The position numbers were made by a program, and so were the translations under genes. Below, in pieces: positions 62,081-64,000 of a stretch of DNA of 64,000 bases. The first letter of the stretch is position 1. Every line of letters starts with the position of its first letter. The DNA comes from a virus. The notes below the pieces were generated by a model. That model saw nothing but the letters and a program-made list of their open reading frames with translations, was not told the origin of the DNA and ran no database searches. The stretch is from positions 54,887 through 118,886 of the IMG/VR virus record IMGVR_UViG_3300034111_000335; one strand, written 5' to 3'.

Positions 62081-62415
62081 TGAAATTTTAAGTAGTTGTC
62101 TAGATATCCTTGTATGTTATCTCTTCCTACAGGATTCTGAGAGTGTACAAAGTACTTTGGTAGCTTAACTGCATTATTCATGCAGTATTCTATAAGCCAT
62201 TTTGCACAATCTAACCCTGTTAACTCTGTGCCTAAGTCGTGATCAAGAGACATTCCATCAGGCATAGGATTTTCAGTTAGATAGTTTACAAATTCTCTGT
62301 AACCTTTTACCCAAGTAACTTTTACATTTTCACCAAAGATAACTGTAATCCAAACTCTGAATTGTGCTTGAGTAGGATTACGTAAGTCATCAAGCCAAAG
62401 AATTTCCTTTGTCAC
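62068..62415 (-). CDS. Cyclic-phosphate processing receiver-like protein (cREC)
   Basis: 115 residues. 'ILWLDDLRNP' (D9-D10), 'MSLDHDLGTELTGLDCAKWL' (D58-H-D60) and 'YFVHSQNPVGRDNI' (H91) match the receiver-derived family proposed to process cyclic phosphates on nucleotides or RNA ends. It is encoded among small early genes and ends in a terminator. A role in RNA-end repair or in removing a host cyclic-nucleotide signal is inference. Confidence 0.7.
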   Translation of the reverse strand: MTKEILWLDDLRNPTQAQFRVWITVIFGENVKVTWVKGYREFVNYLTENPMPDGMSLDHDLGTELTGLDCAKWLIEYCMNNAVKLPKYFVHSQNPVGRDNIQGYLDNYLKFQEPS

Positions 62416-62641
62416 CGTTAGTAGTTCTTTTAGTGTTTGTTGACCTACGCTTAGCGTTGGCTGCCTTACGTTTTTTACGCTTAACGGCTTTTTGAATATC
62501 TTCCTCTACGTGGTCATAAGTAATATCACTATGTATAGGGTATCTTTCTTTTTTATCTGTACGATACAGTAAGTAAAGAATGATTATACCTATAGCCGAA
62601 GCTCCAAATAAGATTGCTAAGCCTGTGAATATGCTTTCCAT
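62390..62641 (-). CDS. Small membrane protein with basic tail
   Basis: 83 residues: one N-terminal membrane helix (about 7-27), then a very basic tail ('KRKKRKAANAKRRSTNTKRTT'). It overlaps both neighbours. It could tether nucleic acid or ribosomes to the membrane. Confidence 0.6.
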   Translation of the reverse strand: MESIFTGLAILFGASAIGIIILYLLYRTDKKERYPIHSDITYDHVEEDIQKAVKRKKRKAANAKRRSTNTKRTTNGDKGNSLA

Positions 62642-62871
62642 TATTTCTGACTTAAGTCTATGGAACCTGTAATGAAGTTAAGTTGTTCTGTGAGATGCAT
62701 CTCTCCATAAGCATTGTCTACTTCATACGTCTTAGCAATCTTTACTACCTTCTCTTCGATTTGTTTTTCTAGTGTTTCATCGTGAAGTTGAGACCAAGAG
62801 TCTCCGTTTTTAATACAAATCATTAAGATGTTAGCGTTGTGTTTGTCGATCTGATAGTTTACCCGATACAT
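62641..62871 (-). CDS. Small protein, unknown
   Basis: 76 residues, alpha/beta, no motif. Its stop overlaps the next start by one base (TAATG). Confidence 0.55.
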   Translation of the reverse strand: MYRVNYQIDKHNANILMICIKNGDSWSQLHDETLEKQIEEKVVKIAKTYEVDNAYGEMHLTEQLNFITGSIDLSQK

Positions 62872-62873
62872 AA

Positions 62874-63029
62874 TTAGTTTAGCTTTGTGTATTTTCTACT
62901 GATTTTTCTTTGTTCCCAAATTAGATGTAATTGCCACCTGTACCATTTGATTAAGTCTATACCTTTCTCGTTACAGTGGTCTATAAACTGAGGAGTCATC
63001 TTACCTTTAAGAGATACTACCTTTTCCAT
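62874..63029 (-). CDS. Small basic protein, unknown
   Basis: 51 residues from the Met at 63029. An in-frame ATG at 63077 would place the coding start upstream of the TATATTTG box (63057-63064) and lengthen the overlap with the next gene. It is basic and Trp-rich ('IKWYRWQLHLIWEQRK'). Confidence 0.5.
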   Translation of the reverse strand: MEKVVSLKGKMTPQFIDHCNEKGIDLIKWYRWQLHLIWEQRKISRKYTKLN

Positions 63030-63237
63030 GGCTGTCGGACAATTGATCATCATCTGCAAATATACTACAAATAACATCGTTTGTTACTTCTTGTTCATTG
63101 ATTTCGAACAAAGTAAATACACTTGGTTGATTTTTAAACTGTTCTAATTCAGCCTTAGCCGCAGCAAAGTCTGCTTCAATTAGAATGTCTAGCTCCCTAA
63201 TGAGCTGTTCTGCTGATTTTTGTTGGTTTGTTTTCAT
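63007..63237 (-). CDS. Small acidic protein, unknown
   Basis: 76 residues. The N-terminus 'MKTNQQKSAEQLI' loosely recalls the NNKQQTA motif of the 60-61 kb genes. Its end overlaps the next gene. Confidence 0.55.
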   Translation of the reverse strand: MKTNQQKSAEQLIRELDILIEADFAAAKAELEQFKNQPSVFTLFEINEQEVTNDVICSIFADDDQLSDSHGKGSIS

Positions 63238-63293
63238 TGTTTCTGTATTTTTAGTGTAGATGTGTGATTTTGTTTTGATCGTAATTCTTTAAG

Positions 63294-63587
63294 TTATCTG
63301 ATACCCACTCCGTTGTCCAATGGTACTTCGATTACTTGTACTCCGCAATGGTCTGCGTTATCCCATAAAGTTGAATCATCACAATTTAGAATCTCTAATA
63401 AATGCCTTGCTTCTTCTTCTGTTGTTTCTTTGGTGTTGTAGATGATGAGAGTTCTTTTTGTAGTAACGGGTGCCAAATTCATAAGATGTTTTTTTACCAT
63501 TTCTTGTGCGGTATCTGGGTTATTCTCATAGTAATTTTTGATTGCCTCGGCAGTGTTTAGCAATTGATGTTGTGTAAATAGTTTCAT
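63294..63587 (-). CDS. Small early-type protein (97 aa), unknown
   Basis: It starts 'MKLFTQHQL', similar to its neighbour's 'MKLYTEEQV'. The DNA around both starts is near-identical (GGAGGT(A/G)AG then ATGAAACTAT). The start overlaps the previous TGA (ATGA). Function unknown. Confidence 0.6.
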   Translation of the reverse strand: MKLFTQHQLLNTAEAIKNYYENNPDTAQEMVKKHLMNLAPVTTKRTLIIYNTKETTEEEARHLLEILNCDDSTLWDNADHCGVQVIEVPLDNGVGIR

Positions 63588-63820
63588 TGCTTACCTCCTT
63601 GTATTTTATTACGCATCCAAGTTGCACCACCTAAATAAGATACATCGTAAGGGTCAAATTCATCAAACTCCATACCATCCAACTCCATCATTTTTTTTAT
63701 CTCCTCATCACTTGGTAGTTGAACTGAAGGAGCTGCTAGTATTAAAAAGTCAGCAGTCAATCCTGTATATTGGCTTTTTTCAATCATTTTTTTTACTTGT
63801 TCTTCTGTGTATAGTTTCAT
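63584..63820 (-). CDS. Small acidic protein (78 aa), unknown
   Basis: It starts 'MKLYTEEQVKKMI', is acidic in the centre ('DGMEFDEFDPYD') and ends 'QGGKQ', a tail encoded by the SD of the next gene. Confidence 0.6.
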   Translation of the reverse strand: MKLYTEEQVKKMIEKSQYTGLTADFLILAAPSVQLPSDEEIKKMMELDGMEFDEFDPYDVSYLGGATWMRNKIQGGKQ

Positions 63821-64000
63821 TTCTCACCTCCTCCGTAGGTTTGTTCGTAGTATTGTTCACCAGTTATTGGTAATGTACTTTCAGGATAATCAATTCCATG
63901 AACTGTTCCTTTGTTGTATGCAGTTTCAATTCTTTCCTTCTCCATTTCTTTGCATTGGTCTGCATAAGATTCTATCATTTCAAGATGTTCTTTACTCAGT
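63817..64000 (-). CDS. Partial gene with YYEQTYGGGE tail
   Basis: The frame is open to the right edge: 60 codons starting L-S-K-E-H-L-E-M-I and ending 'EQYYEQTYGGGEK' with TGA at 63819-63817 overlapping the next ATG. The tail is paralogous to that of the protein ending at 60114. The N-terminus is outside the window. Confidence 0.65.
   Translation of the reverse strand, partial: LSKEHLEMIESYADQCKEMEKERIETAYNKGTVHGIDYPESTLPITGEQYYEQTYGGGEK

Noticed and set aside
1-64000. Integrase, att sites, transposons, CRISPR arrays
   Set aside because: No recombinase, inverted-repeat-bounded element or spaced repeat array was recognised anywhere in the window.

Overview
This window is about 64 kb of a tailed-phage genome that belongs with the crAss-like phages (Crassvirales) infecting Bacteroidota. 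The main evidence is a giant single-chain virion RNA polymerase of 2,845 residues carrying the DFDID active-site loop of the crAss-like/phi14:2 gp66 family. It sits inside a run of very large virion 'cargo' genes, beside a family A DNA polymerase replication module. The promoters that can be read (TAnnTTTG boxes), the A-rich leaders without Shine-Dalgarno sequences, and the low GC content also fit a Bacteroidota host. The genetic code looks standard: TAA, TGA and TAG are all used as stops. No tRNA, integrase, att site, CRISPR array or insertion sequence was recognised, and both window edges cut through genes.

Layout. Positions 1-9.2 kb (+) hold a tail/portal-proximal virion block: a partial ring-like protein, a 1,693-residue tail 'muzzle/stabilization' type protein, small conserved virion proteins, a peptidoglycan-binding-domain protein, a polymorphic-toxin-like protein and two very basic proteins. 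The block ends in a strong terminator directly followed by a promoter. Positions 9.2-34.9 kb (+) hold the cargo block: 824-, 573- and 1,987-residue proteins, the virion RNA polymerase with a C-terminal SLOG-like domain, a standalone ADP-ribosyltransferase-like protein, and a 1,928-residue protein with an HExxH motif. Positions 34.9-37.9 kb (+) hold a small beta-rich protein, a holin, overlapping spanin-like genes and a calcineurin-like phosphoesterase. A bidirectional terminator at about 37.88 kb separates this arm from the opposing one.

Positions 37.95-64 kb (-) hold replication, nucleotide metabolism and early genes. Read in transcription order from the right edge these are: small fast-evolving proteins with repeated start/stop cassettes; a cyclic-phosphate receiver-like protein; thymidylate synthase; a sigma-region-4-like HTH; a GNAT acetyltransferase; a conserved 701-residue orphan; a dizinc peptidase; a DnaB-like helicase with a putative loader; a Sak4-like ATPase; an SSB-like protein; a TOPRIM primase; a DnaA-domain-IV protein; uracil-DNA glycosylase; a DUF932 protein; a NinG-like nuclease; DNA polymerase A; a dNTP pyrophosphohydrolase; a PD-(D/E)XK exonuclease; a second PD-(D/E)XK protein; dCMP deaminase; and a GroES-like protein.

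How the genes may work together (inference). The virion injects its own RNA polymerase with companion proteins to transcribe early genes. The right arm then remodels dNTP pools and replicates the DNA. The left arm makes new particles and the lysis proteins. The most unusual feature is the junction at 27.3-29.0 kb. There the RNA polymerase carries a SLOG nucleotide-sensor-like tail, and the next gene is an ADP-ribosyltransferase-like protein whose first ~40 residues resemble the polymerase's own N-terminus. This suggests a shared virion-packaging signal and an NAD/ADP-ribose-based takeover function ejected with the polymerase.
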